From Microbacterium sp. SY138 (lineage in GTDB: Bacteria; Actinomycetota; Actinomycetes; Actinomycetales; Microbacteriaceae), in the NCBI RefSeq assembly GCF_039729145.1, contig NZ_CP155793.1:1736001-1800000 (forward strand): a DNA stretch of 64,000 bases, written 5' to 3'. The notes under the pieces are model-generated. The model saw only the letters and a program-made list of their open reading frames with translations, was not told the DNA's origin and searched no databases. Below, piece after piece: positions 9,783 through 20,830 of the stretch (position 1 is its first letter; each line of letters opens with the position of its first letter). Position numbers and translations under genes: made by a program.

Positions 9783-10904
9783 ATGTCCTTCATGCTACCG
9801 TCCGCGTCGCCGAGTGCCCGGAGTGTCGTCGGGGTGGCGGACGACCTGCTCGCCGCCCTCCGCGGCGAATCGGCGCTGTTGCCGCGCGCAGACTCGGCCG
9901 TGCTCGTCGTGATCGACGGGCTCGGAGCGATCAGTCTGCGGGCACACGCCGGTCACGCACGTGCGTTGACGGCGGGGATGGCGAAGAAGGACGTCGCGCA
10001 GTCGGTCTTCCCCTCCACCACCGCGGCGGCGCTGACCAGCATCGTCACCGGTGTCTGGCCGGGGGAGCACGGCCTCGTCGGCTACCGAGTGCTCGATCCG
10101 ACCCGCGACGTGCTCGTCAACCAGCTCAGCGGCTGGGAGACCGACGGGATCGACCCGTATACGTGGCAGGCGGCTCCCACGATCTTCGAGCGCGCCGGTG
10201 GTGCCGGCCACGAGAGTTTCGCCGTGGGGTTCGCCGGATACGCGCACAGCGGCTTCACCAAAGCCACTCTCCGAGGTGCCGAGTTCGTCGCAGCCACCAC
10301 AGCGGCGTCGCGTATCGAAGCCGCCTATGCGCTCGCTCAGTCCCATCCGGGCTCGCTGGTCTACTGCTACCTTCCAGAGGTCGACAAGGCCGGCCACAAG
10401 TACGGCATCGCCTCGTCCGAATGGGTCGCGGCGCTCGAGGACGTCGATGCCGCTCTTTCCGCACGGGTGCCCCCGGGCGTCGGGGTCGTGGTCACGTCGG
10501 ATCATGGGATGGTCGATGTGGCGCCGAACCGACAGATCGTGCTCGAAGCGGACTACCTCGAAGGCGTCCGACACGTGGGTGGTGAACCGCGGATGCTGCA
10601 CGCCTATCTGGAGCCCGATGCGGATGGCGTCTCGCTGGTATCGCGCTGGCGTGCGGATCTCGAGGGGGTCGCCGATGTCGTCACCCGCGAGGAGGCCGTG
10701 CGTGCGGGCCTCTTCGGACCCACGGTCTCCGAGGCAGCCTCGCCTCGGATCGGTGACGTGCTCGCGATCGCGCGTGGGTCGTGGGCGGTCTATGACGGCA
10801 CGGCTGCGGACCAGCGCGGTCGCGGAATGGTCGGCCAGCACGGTGCACTCACACCGGAGGAGCGGCAGGTCCCCGTCGTCAGGCTCGGCGCTTTCGCTCG
10901 CTGA
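9783..10904 (+). CDS. Alkaline phosphatase superfamily nucleotide pyrophosphatase/phosphodiesterase
   Basis: 373-residue protein of the type I phosphodiesterase/nucleotide pyrophosphatase group. The two-metal site is visible: VVIDGLG (first Asp), the nucleophile Thr in VFPSTTAAAL, PEVDKAGHKYG (Asp and His), TSDHGMVD (Asp and His) and a late GQHGALTP His. No signal peptide or membrane segment is evident, so it is probably cytoplasmic, which is usual for this actinobacterial branch. The substrate cannot be read from sequence; phosphodiesters or pyrophosphates are likely. It is divergent from parC with a 44-base gap. Confidence 0.8.
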   Translation: MSFMLPSASPSARSVVGVADDLLAALRGESALLPRADSAVLVVIDGLGAISLRAHAGHARALTAGMAKKDVAQSVFPSTTAAALTSIVTGVWPGEHGLVGYRVLDPTRDVLVNQLSGWETDGIDPYTWQAAPTIFERAGGAGHESFAVGFAGYAHSGFTKATLRGAEFVAATTAASRIEAAYALAQSHPGSLVYCYLPEVDKAGHKYGIASSEWVAALEDVDAALSARVPPGVGVVVTSDHGMVDVAPNRQIVLEADYLEGVRHVGGEPRMLHAYLEPDADGVSLVSRWRADLEGVADVVTREEAVRAGLFGPTVSEAASPRIGDVLAIARGSWAVYDGTAADQRGRGMVGQHGALTPEERQVPVVRLGAFAR

Positions 10905-10963
10905 CGACGATCGCCCGGTATGCTCTCCGGCACGACTTCCCGGCGAGCACTCTCAGGCCGGTC

Positions 10964-12013
10964 TCACTCGTCCGTTCGTGCGCCGAAGACGATCTCGTCC
11001 CAAGAGGGCATGGCGTTGCGACGACGTCTCCGACCTGTGGATTCGCCGGAATCCGAGTTGGTCGTCTGAGGCGCGGGCTGCGGAGACTGCGGCTCGTCGT
11101 CCGGCTGCTCCAGGACCTCGAAGAGTGAGATCGGGCTCTGATCGGCCCGATCTGCGTCCGTGGGCTCATCCAGCAGCGGCGCGGTCTCGCGCTGGCCGCG
11201 ACGACGGCGGAGAGCTTCGAGAAGGTCTGCGGTCTCGGGGCTCGTCGTCTGTGATGCCGGTGCGCGTTTGATCGCCGCGTCCTGTGCGGCCGCGTCGGAA
11301 CGCTCGGGAAGGGAGGGATCCTCGATCTCGGCGTCGGGAGCAGGGAGCAGACGGGGGCCGAATGCGCCGGAGTCGAAGCGGCTCTCGTCCTTGTACGGAG
11401 AGGTGATCCGTTCTGCGTCCACGGCCCGCAGGCGGGGGATGAGTCCCTCGGGCAGCGAGCCCTGGCGGGACAGCTGCGTGGCGTCCGCATTGAGCGGCGA
11501 GAGGGCGCTGCGGCGGGGATCGAAGCTCCAGCGGGCGTCGTGCTCGACGTCGTTGGCGGTGAACTCGAGCTTGATGGTCCAGCCCGAGTCCTCCTTCCAG
11601 CTCGCCCAACGCTCCGACGTCGCTTCGACCTCCGCGAGCTTGGCGCGGACGGCAACTCCGAAGGTGGGCTGCGCGTCGGGCTCGACCTCGCTGCCGATGA
11701 GAACGGGAACGGCGAGGGCCTGGCCGATGACGTGCTCGCGTTCGGCCAGGACGGGGCCTTCGAAACGGGCGACGTCGTCGACGCTGATACCCAGGAGCTC
11801 GGCAACCTCCGGAGCCGTGAGACCGGCTCGGATCTGCGCCTGGATATCACGCGGACTCGCGGCGAGCTTCTGTGCCGTCGGCTCACTCTGACGGGTGGCG
11901 CGACGGATCTCGCGCTGCAGCATGTCGTCGATGGGCAGCGCGAACCGCTCGCCCGACTCGGTCGCGAGTACGAGGACTCCTGCTTCTGTGCCGACGATGG
12001 TGACGTTTTCCAT
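10964..12013 (-). CDS. sepH: Septation protein SepH
   Basis: 349-residue actinobacterial cell-division protein that in Streptomyces and Mycobacterium binds FtsZ and promotes its assembly. The N-terminal DUF3071 domain is clear: MENVTIVGTEAGVLVLATE, then a helix-turn-helix-like part SPRDIQAQIRAGLTAPEVAELLGISVDDVARFEGPVLAERE. A second folded part lies around residues 120-190 (WTIKLEFTANDVEHDARWSFDP). The rest is low-complexity, acidic and Pro/Ser-rich, ending in RRRRRNAMPSWDEIVFGAR, the conserved C-terminal patch. It is monocistronic and divergent from the DUF4193 gene. Confidence 0.93.
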   Translation of the reverse strand: MENVTIVGTEAGVLVLATESGERFALPIDDMLQREIRRATRQSEPTAQKLAASPRDIQAQIRAGLTAPEVAELLGISVDDVARFEGPVLAEREHVIGQALAVPVLIGSEVEPDAQPTFGVAVRAKLAEVEATSERWASWKEDSGWTIKLEFTANDVEHDARWSFDPRRSALSPLNADATQLSRQGSLPEGLIPRLRAVDAERITSPYKDESRFDSGAFGPRLLPAPDAEIEDPSLPERSDAAAQDAAIKRAPASQTTSPETADLLEALRRRRGQRETAPLLDEPTDADRADQSPISLFEVLEQPDDEPQSPQPAPQTTNSDSGESTGRRRRRNAMPSWDEIVFGARTDE

Positions 12014-12120
12014 GCGAATGCCCCTCTGATGGGTGTCTCATCATGGTGTCACGCATGGGGCATCCGGGCCGGGAATACCCTGGGCGTGCCGTGAGTTTGT
12101 TCAGGCGAACGGGCGAGCAT

Positions 12121-12149
12121 TTGCGTTATGTCGTCCGGTCGTGCAAACT
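12121..12149 (+). promoter_or_regulatory. Possible promoter of the DUF4193 gene
   Basis: TTGCGT (12121-12126) and CAAACT (12144-12149) are 17 bases apart, giving a leader of about 55 bases before the ATG at 12212. The match is fair only. Confidence 0.35.
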
Positions 12150-12211
12150 ATGGCCGCCGAATACCCGACGGCGCACCACCCACTCGCACCATGAAAGTGG
12201 AGATCTACCGC

Positions 12212-12505
12212 ATGGCAACCGATTACGACGCCCCCCGAAAGAGCGAAGACGACTCCGAGTCGATCGAAGCCCTGAAGGAGCGTGTGCCGGACAAGCTCTC
12301 CGGCTCAAGCGGGGACGAAGACTCCGACAACCCGTCGAGCTTCGACCTTCCGGGTGCCGACCTCTCCGATCTCGAGCTCGACGTCGTCGTGCTGCCCGCG
12401 CAGCAGGACGAGTTCACGTGCATGAGCTGCTTCCTCGTGAAGCACCGTTCACAGCTCGACCACGAGGGCGCATCCGGGCCCATCTGCAAGGAGTGCGCTG
12501 CGTAA
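12212..12505 (+). CDS. DUF4193 family protein
   Basis: 97-residue conserved actinobacterial protein of unknown function. It begins MATDYDAPRK, has an acidic middle and ends with two CxxC motifs (FTCMSCFLV and GPICKECAA) that could form a zinc site. The start is ATG 12212, preceded by GTGGAGA; the longer frame from 12128 lacks similarity. Its position next to DUF3093 and dut is conserved across actinobacteria. The resemblance of such proteins to RNA polymerase-associated or regulatory zinc proteins is speculation. Confidence 0.85.
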   Translation: MATDYDAPRKSEDDSESIEALKERVPDKLSGSSGDEDSDNPSSFDLPGADLSDLELDVVVLPAQQDEFTCMSCFLVKHRSQLDHEGASGPICKECAA

Positions 12506-12528
12506 GCAGTCCTCCGAGCGACGTATCA

Positions 12529-12559
12529 CGCGCCCCCGACCACTCCGGTCAGGGGCGCG
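12529..12559. terminator. Terminator after the DUF4193 gene
   Basis: A 13-bp stem (12529-12541 with 12547-12559, one mismatch) and 5-base loop lie downstream of the DUF4193 stop and before the convergent DUF3093 gene. Confidence 0.7.
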
Positions 12560-12618
12560 CTGTCGTATGCGGGTGCCTCTCGGCTCCGCACCTCAGCTCT
12601 GCCTCTTCGTGCCGCGTC

Positions 12619-13083
12619 TCAGCTCTGCGCAGTGCGGATCGCCGCTGCCAGTCGATCCGGCGTGCGTGTCGAGACGGTCCACGTGTCGACGGGGTCGTCC
12701 GGGTCGAGATTCGGGACGACGACGATTCCGTCGATGCCGCCGCGGATCAGGTGCCACCCGCGCGCCGGGAGCCCGGGGCCGCGAGCCTGCCGGGCGTCGT
12801 CGCCGGTCAGGGCCACCGGCTCGCCAAGATGCTTCGTGTCGATGTGCGCGCGGCCGGCGCGCAGCACCGTGCCGATGACGGAGACGACAGGGGTGGCCGC
12901 GATGAAGCCCAGCACCAGGAGGGCCGATACGGCGGCGCCGAGGACCAGTGCGACGGTCGAGCCGATCGGCACGAAGACGAGCGACACCATGGGGCCGGCG
13001 ACCGCGACGGTCACGAGCAGCCAGAGGCTCGGCGAGAGTCTTTCGCGGTAGCGGGGACGTGCGTCTGTGGCGGGGTTCTGCAT
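12619..13083 (-). CDS. DUF3093 family membrane protein
   Basis: 154-residue protein with a pair of hydrophobic helices near residues 20-65 (LWLLVTVAVAGPMVSLVFV and VALVLGAAVSALLVLGFIA) and a soluble C-terminal part that contains HLGEPVALTGDDAR, GWHLIRGGIDGIVVV and DDPVDTWTVSTR, all typical of DUF3093. It faces away from dut; only 12 bases separate the two start codons (ATG 13083 and GTG 13096), so both promoters overlap. Function is unknown; the link to dut is conserved in actinobacteria. Confidence 0.85.
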   Translation of the reverse strand: MQNPATDARPRYRERLSPSLWLLVTVAVAGPMVSLVFVPIGSTVALVLGAAVSALLVLGFIAATPVVSVIGTVLRAGRAHIDTKHLGEPVALTGDDARQARGPGLPARGWHLIRGGIDGIVVVPNLDPDDPVDTWTVSTRTPDRLAAAIRTAQS

Positions 13084-13089
13084 TAGCCT
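13084..13089 (+). promoter_or_regulatory. -10 box for dut
   Basis: TAGCCT ends 6 bases before the dut GTG at 13096, implying a leaderless transcript. It fills half of the 12-base gap between the divergent dut and DUF3093 start codons. Confidence 0.5.
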
Positions 13090-13095
13090 CATGGG

Positions 13096-13569
13096 GTGAC
13101 CGATTCCGTTGATGTCCCCATTATCGCTGCAGTGGTGCCCGGGTATGCGCATCCGGGCGATGCCGGTGCCGATCTGGTCGCGGCGGAGGCCGTGCACCTC
13201 GAGCCGGGAGAGCGTGCACTGGTGCCGACGGGCGTCAGCATCGCGCTGCCCGACGGGTACGCCGCTTTCGTGGTTCCGCGCAGCGGACTGGCCGCGAAGC
13301 ACGGGATCTCGATCGTGAACTCGCCGGGGACGGTGGATGCCGGGTATCGCGGCGAGATCAAGGTGAGCCTGATCAACACGGATACCCAGAGCGCGTACGA
13401 TGTGGCGGTCGGCGATCGTATCGCGCAGCTGATCATCATGCCGGTCACGCGCGCCACGTTCATCCCGGTCGACGAGCTGCCGGACAGTGTCCGCGGTGCC
13501 GGTGGGTTCGGTTCCACCGGTTACCAGGCAGCGACCCACCAGAACGAAGCAGGACAGGCCAATGACTGA
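13096..13569 (+). CDS. dut: dUTP diphosphatase
   Basis: 157-residue trimeric dUTPase that hydrolyses dUTP to dUMP and pyrophosphate, keeping uracil out of DNA. All five motifs are present: PGDAGADL (written HPGDAGADL), VPRSGLAAKHG, NSPGTVDAGYRGEIKV with the catalytic Asp and Tyr, GDRIAQLII, and the C-terminal RGAGGFGSTG that closes over the site. It starts at GTG 13096 (MTDSVDVP). Its last 8 bases overlap the DUF3710 start, so the downstream genes are co-expressed. Confidence 0.96.
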   Translation: MTDSVDVPIIAAVVPGYAHPGDAGADLVAAEAVHLEPGERALVPTGVSIALPDGYAAFVVPRSGLAAKHGISIVNSPGTVDAGYRGEIKVSLINTDTQSAYDVAVGDRIAQLIIMPVTRATFIPVDELPDSVRGAGGFGSTGYQAATHQNEAGQAND

Positions 13570-14149
13570 CAACAACGAGACCCCTTCGAAGTCGGCACCG
13601 CTGAATCGTGCCACCGACGGTCCCTTCGACGATTCCGAGGCGAACCCGGTCCGTCCCTACATCGACCTCGGCGGCATCAAGATCCTGCCGCGCGAAGGTC
13701 TGAACCTGCGCCTCGAGGTCGAGGAGCAGTCGAAGCGCATCGTGGCGGTCGGCCTCGATTACGCGGACTCCTCGCTGCAGGTGCAGCCCTTCGCCGCACC
13801 GCGCACCGGAGGACTGTGGGACGAGACCCGCGTACAGCTCCGCGACCAGGTCAAGGCGCAGGGCGGCCGCGTGGAAGAGCGCGAAGGCCCGCTGGGCAAG
13901 GAGCTCCTCGCCGAGGTCCCCGCCACGGCGGCGGAGGGATCCGGTCTGCGCCTCGCGCGCTTCATCGGCATCGACGGCCCGCGCTGGTTCCTTCGCGGCG
14001 TGATCGGCGGCGCCGGTGCCTCGGACCCCGAAGCGGCGGAGAAGGTCGAAGACCTCTTCCGGTCGATCGTGGTCGTCCGCGGCGGGTCTCCGATGCCGCC
14101 GCGCGACCTGATCCCGCTCAAGATGCCGGCGACCCCTGGTTCCGCGTGA
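13562..14149 (+). CDS. DUF3710 family protein
   Basis: 195-residue conserved actinobacterial protein of unknown function. The recognisable core is YIDLGGIKILPREGLNLRLEVE, VQPFAAPRTGGLWDETR and RLARFIGIDGPRWFLRGVIGG, close to the family pattern, followed by the tail PMPPRDLIPLKMP. It is soluble. ATG 13562 is the start (MTDNNETPSK), preceded by GAAGCAGGA; it overlaps the dut stop by 8 bases and its own stop overlaps the next gene (GTGA). Confidence 0.88.
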   Translation: MTDNNETPSKSAPLNRATDGPFDDSEANPVRPYIDLGGIKILPREGLNLRLEVEEQSKRIVAVGLDYADSSLQVQPFAAPRTGGLWDETRVQLRDQVKAQGGRVEEREGPLGKELLAEVPATAAEGSGLRLARFIGIDGPRWFLRGVIGGAGASDPEAAEKVEDLFRSIVVVRGGSPMPPRDLIPLKMPATPGSA

Positions 14150-14880
14150 GCACTCCCGAGCCCGACGCCGAACGGGAGAAGAGCACCTCCGAGATCCTCG
14201 GGGAGGCCCTCGGAGGAGTCGCCCGTCGTGCCGGGCTCGACCCGTCGGAGAGTGCGGCCACCCACACGGTCGTGTGGACCGCCATGGGCGGGTGGCGGGG
14301 CATCCTCGAGTCGGTGCTGCCCAGCCTCGCGTTCGTGATCATCTTCACGATCCGCCCCGAGCCGCTGATCCTCTCGCTCGGCATCTCGGTCGGTCTCGCA
14401 GCCGTCTTCACGATCGTCCGACTCGTGCAGAAGTCGCCGCCCTCGGCCGCCCTCGGCGGTCTCATCGCCGCGGTCGCCGCGGCAGCGCTGGCTCTGTGGA
14501 CCGGACGCGGCGCCGACAACTTCGTCCCGGGGCTCATCACCAACGCGGTCTACGGCTCGGTCATCCTGGTGTCGGCACTGATCGGCTGGTCGCTGATCGG
14601 CCTCGCCGTCGGATTCCTGATGGGGGAGGGCACCACCTGGCGGAACGATCGCCGCAAGCGACGTGCCTACTTCTGGCTGGGGATCGCCTGGGCCGCGCTG
14701 TTCTTCACCCGGCTGGCTGTGCAGCTGCCCCTTTATCTGGCCGGTGACGTCACGGCGCTGGGCACGCTCAAACTCATCATGGGGCTGCCGCTGTTCGCCC
14801 CGCTGATCGCCGTCACGTGGCTCGTGGTCCGCGCGTTGCACCCGCGCGAGCCCGCGCGCGAGGATGCCCCCGAGGCGTGA
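14146..14880 (+). CDS. DUF3159 family integral membrane protein
   Basis: 244-residue membrane protein with about six hydrophobic helices. The family landmarks are GWRGILESVLPSLAFVIIF, VGLAAVFTIVRLV, and the pair of charged loops WRNDRRKRRAYFWLGI. The start is the GTG at 14146, overlapping the DUF3710 stop as GTGA. Family function is unknown; the dut-DUF3710-DUF3159 order is conserved in actinobacteria. A TGATAG double stop leads straight into the AT-rich inverted repeat upstream of acn. Confidence 0.88.
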   Translation: MSTPEPDAEREKSTSEILGEALGGVARRAGLDPSESAATHTVVWTAMGGWRGILESVLPSLAFVIIFTIRPEPLILSLGISVGLAAVFTIVRLVQKSPPSAALGGLIAAVAAAALALWTGRGADNFVPGLITNAVYGSVILVSALIGWSLIGLAVGFLMGEGTTWRNDRRKRRAYFWLGIAWAALFFTRLAVQLPLYLAGDVTALGTLKLIMGLPLFAPLIAVTWLVVRALHPREPAREDAPEA

Positions 14881-14882
14881 TA

Positions 14883-14908
14883 GATTTATCTTGACATCAA
14901 GATAAATC
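14883..14908. promoter_or_regulatory. Perfect inverted repeat, probable operator upstream of aconitase
   Basis: Two 12-base arms (14883-14894 and 14897-14908, core ATCTTGA-CA-TCAAGAT) with a 2-base spacer. It is strikingly AT-rich in a GC-rich setting and ends only 125 bases before acn. The shape resembles sites for dimeric MarR-type repressors. It does not match the known AcnR pattern of Corynebacterium. It lacks terminator features (too little loop), though it lies just after the DUF3159 stop. No regulator gene is adjacent. Confidence 0.6.
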
Positions 14909-14945
14909 GCAGGCTTTCGCCGGTGAGCTGCGCGGAGCAGACTGG

Positions 14946-14951
14946 TTAGGT
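14946..14951 (+). promoter_or_regulatory. Possible -10 box for acn
   Basis: TTAGGT lies about 37 bases downstream of the inverted repeat and about 80 bases before the acn start. A small hairpin (GCTCGC/GCGAGC, 14972-14985) lies in the resulting leader. Weak evidence. Confidence 0.25.
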
Positions 14952-15033
14952 CCGCCTTGCTAGCCGCAGGGGCTCGCTGGCGAGCAAGATGGAGGCGCCT
15001 GTCGCTCCCATCCGAATAGAAGGAGACGGATTC

Positions 15034-17868
<2,835 letters not shown>

Positions 17869-17879
17869 TCGCACGAGAC

Positions 17880-17913
17880 GAAGGGGCTCGGGTCTGCGGA
17901 CCCGGGCCCCTTC
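17880..17913 (+). terminator. Terminator after acn
   Basis: A 15-base stem (17880-17894 with 17899-17913, one G-T pair) and 4-base loop, 12 bases after the acn stop. Confidence 0.85.
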
Positions 17914-17974
17914 ATCGTGCCGGCCCTTCCTGTCAAGGGGGTCCGATTCGCCGTGCTCTCTGAGTCCGGCGGGG

Positions 17975-17980
17975 TAGGAT
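17975..17980 (+). promoter_or_regulatory. Possible -10 box for dxs
   Basis: TAGGAT, about 58 bases before the dxs start; the leader would carry the GAGGAGG ribosome site. Confidence 0.35.
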
Positions 17981-18037
17981 CGAGGGGCGCTCGCACCGTC
18001 GTCGGGCGCTTCTGACGGAGCCTGTGAGGAGGTGCAG

Positions 18038-19978
18038 ATGCCCATTCTTCCGAGCATCTCTGGACCCCGTGATCTCGATGCACTCTCGACCGACCAGTTG
18101 ACCGAGCTCGCTGCGGAGATCCGCACGTTCCTGGTCGAGAACGTGTCCAGGACGGGCGGCCACCTCGGCCCCAACCTCGGCGTCGTCGAACTCACGATCG
18201 CTCTCCATCGAGTGTTCTCCTCCCCGGACGACCCCTTCATCTTCGACACCGGACACCAGTCCTACGTGCACAAGCTCCTCACCGGGCGCCAGGACTTCTC
18301 GGCGCTGCGCGTGCGCGGTGGTCTCGCCGGGTACCCGCAGCGGGGCGAGAGCGCCCATGATGTGGTGGAGTCGTCGCACGCCTCCAGCTCGCTCAGCTGG
18401 GCGGACGGCATCTCCCGGGCCTTGACGGCCACCGGTCGTGCAGACCGGCACGTGGTCGCGGTCGTCGGCGACGGCGCGCTGACCGGCGGCATGACCTGGG
18501 AGGCGTTGAACAACATCTCCGACGACAACGATCGCAACCTGGTCATCGTCGTCAACGACAACGGACGCTCCTACGCGCCGACGATCGGCGGCATGTCGCG
18601 GTACCTCAACCGCGTGCGCACGGCAGCAGCCTACAAGGACCTCCACCAGCGGTCCGATCGCCTGTTCCGCGCTTTCGGTCCCGTGGGACGTGCGGTGTTC
18701 CGCGGCGTCCGGGGAGGCACGCACGGCTTCCTGTCGAGGTTCACCAACAACGAGGCGCTGTACTCCAACCTCGACATCAAGTACCTCGGTCCGGTCGACG
18801 GCCACGATCTTCCCGCGCTCCTCGAGACTCTGGAGTTGGCGAAGTCGTACGGTGCGCCCGTCATCGTCCACACCATCACCGAGAAGGGCCGTGGCTACCA
18901 GCCGGCCCGCGACGACGAAGCCGATCAGTTCCACGCCGTCGGCAAGATCGACCCCACGACCGGGGAGACCCTGTCGTCCGGTGGGCGTGGGTGGACCGAT
19001 GTGTTCTCCGACGCGTTGGTGGCTGTCGGCGAGCAGCGCGACGATGTGATCGCGATGACGGCTGCGATGCTGCGCCCCACCGGCCTCGCGCCGTTCGCCG
19101 AACGCTTCCCCGATCGCGTCTATGACGTGGGCATCGCAGAACAGCACGCGGTGGCGTCAGCGGCTGGTCTGGCCTACGGGGGCTTGCACCCCGTCGTCGC
19201 CCTGTACGCCACGTTCATGGGACGCGCCTTCGACCAGGTGCTGATGGACGTGGCTCTGCACCGTGCCGGAGTCACCTTCGTCCTCGATCGAGCGGGCGTC
19301 ACCGGTCCCGACGGTCCCAGCCACCACGGCATGTGGGATCTCGCGATGCTGCAGATCGTCCCGCACATTCGCATCGCCGCGCCGCGTGATGGGGCGCGGC
19401 TGACGGAGGCCCTCGGTGAGGCCGTCGACGTCGAAGACGCTCCGACGGTCATCCGCTTCCCGAAGGGCGAGGTCGCCGCCGATCTTCCCGCGATCGAACG
19501 TCTGAGCGACGGCGTCGATGTGCTCGCCCGCGGCGAATCCGAAGACGTCCTGATCGTCGCCATCGGACCATTCGCCGAACTCGCTCTCGATGTCGCGGAC
19601 CGCCTTCGAGCGCAGGGGATCGGCGCGACGGTCATCGACCCGCGCTGGGCTATTCCGGTGCAGCCGTCGATCGTGGAACTCGCCGCCCATCACCGCCTCG
19701 TGATCACCCTCGAAGACGGGATCCGGGTCGGAGGCATCGGCACCCGTGTACGTCAGGTCCTTCGCGAGGCGGGCATCGACACCGCGGTGGATGAGCTGGG
19801 TCTTCCCGACGAGTTCATCGACCACGCATCGCGTGATCAGATCCTCGTCGACGCCGGCCTCACAGCGCCGAAGATCGCACAGGACATCGTGTCGCAGGTG
19901 CTCGGGACGCGAATCCCGAAGGCGCGTGACGCGGGAGAGACAGGAACCATCGATCTTCCGCTGCACGAACGGCACTGA
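18038..19978 (+). CDS. dxs: 1-deoxy-D-xylulose-5-phosphate synthase
   Basis: 646-residue TPP enzyme that condenses pyruvate with glyceraldehyde 3-phosphate, the first step of the MEP isoprenoid route. The TPP-binding motif is VGDGALTGGMTWEALNN; TGHQSYVHKLLTGR and the His-containing SRTGGHLGPNLG are substrate-site landmarks; YDVGIAEQHAVASAAGLA carries the catalytic Glu of the transketolase-type pyrimidine domain, and DRAGVTGPDGPSHHG follows. ATG 18038 is preceded by GAGGAGG; the in-frame GTG at 18032 sits inside that site. Length matches the family. Monocistronic. Confidence 0.96.
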   Translation: MPILPSISGPRDLDALSTDQLTELAAEIRTFLVENVSRTGGHLGPNLGVVELTIALHRVFSSPDDPFIFDTGHQSYVHKLLTGRQDFSALRVRGGLAGYPQRGESAHDVVESSHASSSLSWADGISRALTATGRADRHVVAVVGDGALTGGMTWEALNNISDDNDRNLVIVVNDNGRSYAPTIGGMSRYLNRVRTAAAYKDLHQRSDRLFRAFGPVGRAVFRGVRGGTHGFLSRFTNNEALYSNLDIKYLGPVDGHDLPALLETLELAKSYGAPVIVHTITEKGRGYQPARDDEADQFHAVGKIDPTTGETLSSGGRGWTDVFSDALVAVGEQRDDVIAMTAAMLRPTGLAPFAERFPDRVYDVGIAEQHAVASAAGLAYGGLHPVVALYATFMGRAFDQVLMDVALHRAGVTFVLDRAGVTGPDGPSHHGMWDLAMLQIVPHIRIAAPRDGARLTEALGEAVDVEDAPTVIRFPKGEVAADLPAIERLSDGVDVLARGESEDVLIVAIGPFAELALDVADRLRAQGIGATVIDPRWAIPVQPSIVELAAHHRLVITLEDGIRVGGIGTRVRQVLREAGIDTAVDELGLPDEFIDHASRDQILVDAGLTAPKIAQDIVSQVLGTRIPKARDAGETGTIDLPLHERH

Positions 19979-20017
19979 CGCTCGCTCCGACCCTTCGCAA
20001 TCCCCTGCGCGCAGACG

Positions 20018-20779
20018 TCAGTTCAGAGCGTGCAACGCGGCGACGGCCTGTGCTCCGCGATCGGCATCTCGGAGCGCGGTCGACAGCAGGTAACCGTCGG
20101 TGAGTGCGTCGCCGGTGACCATGACCCGCACCAGCTCGACGCCGCAGGCGCGACGCACCTCCGCGGCGCTGGCCGCGATCACTCGGGTGTTGATCTCGTC
20201 GTTGTGCGGCAGCTCGGCTCCCTCGAGCCCACGGATCACGTCTCTCAGCGCGGCGCCGACGATGTTCGAGGCTCGCTCCTTGACGTTCACGACGTCGAGC
20301 TCGAACACCCGAAGATCGCTTCCCGTCGGTATCGGACGCCACTCGAACGAGGCATGCACGCGGTGCTGGTGTCCGCTCGCGCCGCTCATCTCTCGCGCGG
20401 GCAGATCGGTCGCACGGCAACGGACGTCGATGAGCTTGTACCAGTAGAACAGCGGGAATGCTCCGTGCGAGCCCGGGTCAAGAACGACGACCTCTCCGAC
20501 GGCCCCGCCGCGGTTCCGCGGACGACGCTGCGGGCGGTTGCGGATGATCGGCTTGCCGTTGCGCGTCCGGATCGCCGCCCACCCCTCGTCGACGGTGACG
20601 ATGAAGAGCTTGAGGAGGGCGGGGAGGACCAGAAGGGTGGTGAGGATCGCCGTTCCGGTCTTCAGCAGACCCGACATCCCCTTGCTGCCCAGCATCGTGA
20701 AGAGCATGTCCATGTCACCACTGTGCAGGGTCGCCGGGGTCCGGGGTGCCTTCGGGACGGGTCGGGCGGGGGAGTTCAT
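20018..20779 (-). CDS. SPFH/band-7 domain membrane-anchored protein
   Basis: About 253 residues. One membrane helix near residues 35-55 (GTAILTTLLVLPALLKLFIV) is followed by an SPFH-type domain starting VTVDEGWAAIRTRNG and including GEVVVLDPGSHGAFPLFYWYKLIDVRCRATDLPA, the family's early beta strands, then a helix-rich part with NVKERASNIVGAALRDVIRGLEG. Such proteins form membrane microdomain assemblies; its partner is unknown. ATG 20779 is favoured because TAACGT on the minus strand lies 14 bases upstream; ATG 20713 (MDMLFTML) is a plausible shorter start. It faces dxs without a clear terminator. A 20-bp tandem repeat lies directly upstream. Confidence 0.65.
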   Translation of the reverse strand: MNSPARPVPKAPRTPATLHSGDMDMLFTMLGSKGMSGLLKTGTAILTTLLVLPALLKLFIVTVDEGWAAIRTRNGKPIIRNRPQRRPRNRGGAVGEVVVLDPGSHGAFPLFYWYKLIDVRCRATDLPAREMSGASGHQHRVHASFEWRPIPTGSDLRVFELDVVNVKERASNIVGAALRDVIRGLEGAELPHNDEINTRVIAASAAEVRRACGVELVRVMVTGDALTDGYLLSTALRDADRGAQAVAALHALN

Positions 20780-20830
20780 GCGCTGTTCCGCGCACGTTAC
20801 CCGCGGCGCTGTGCGCTGGATACGCACCGC

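Noticed and set aside
14883..14908. Terminator of the dut operon
   Set aside because: The repeat has a 2-base spacer, is AT-rich and lacks a U tract; a DNA-binding site fits better, though a dual role is not excluded.
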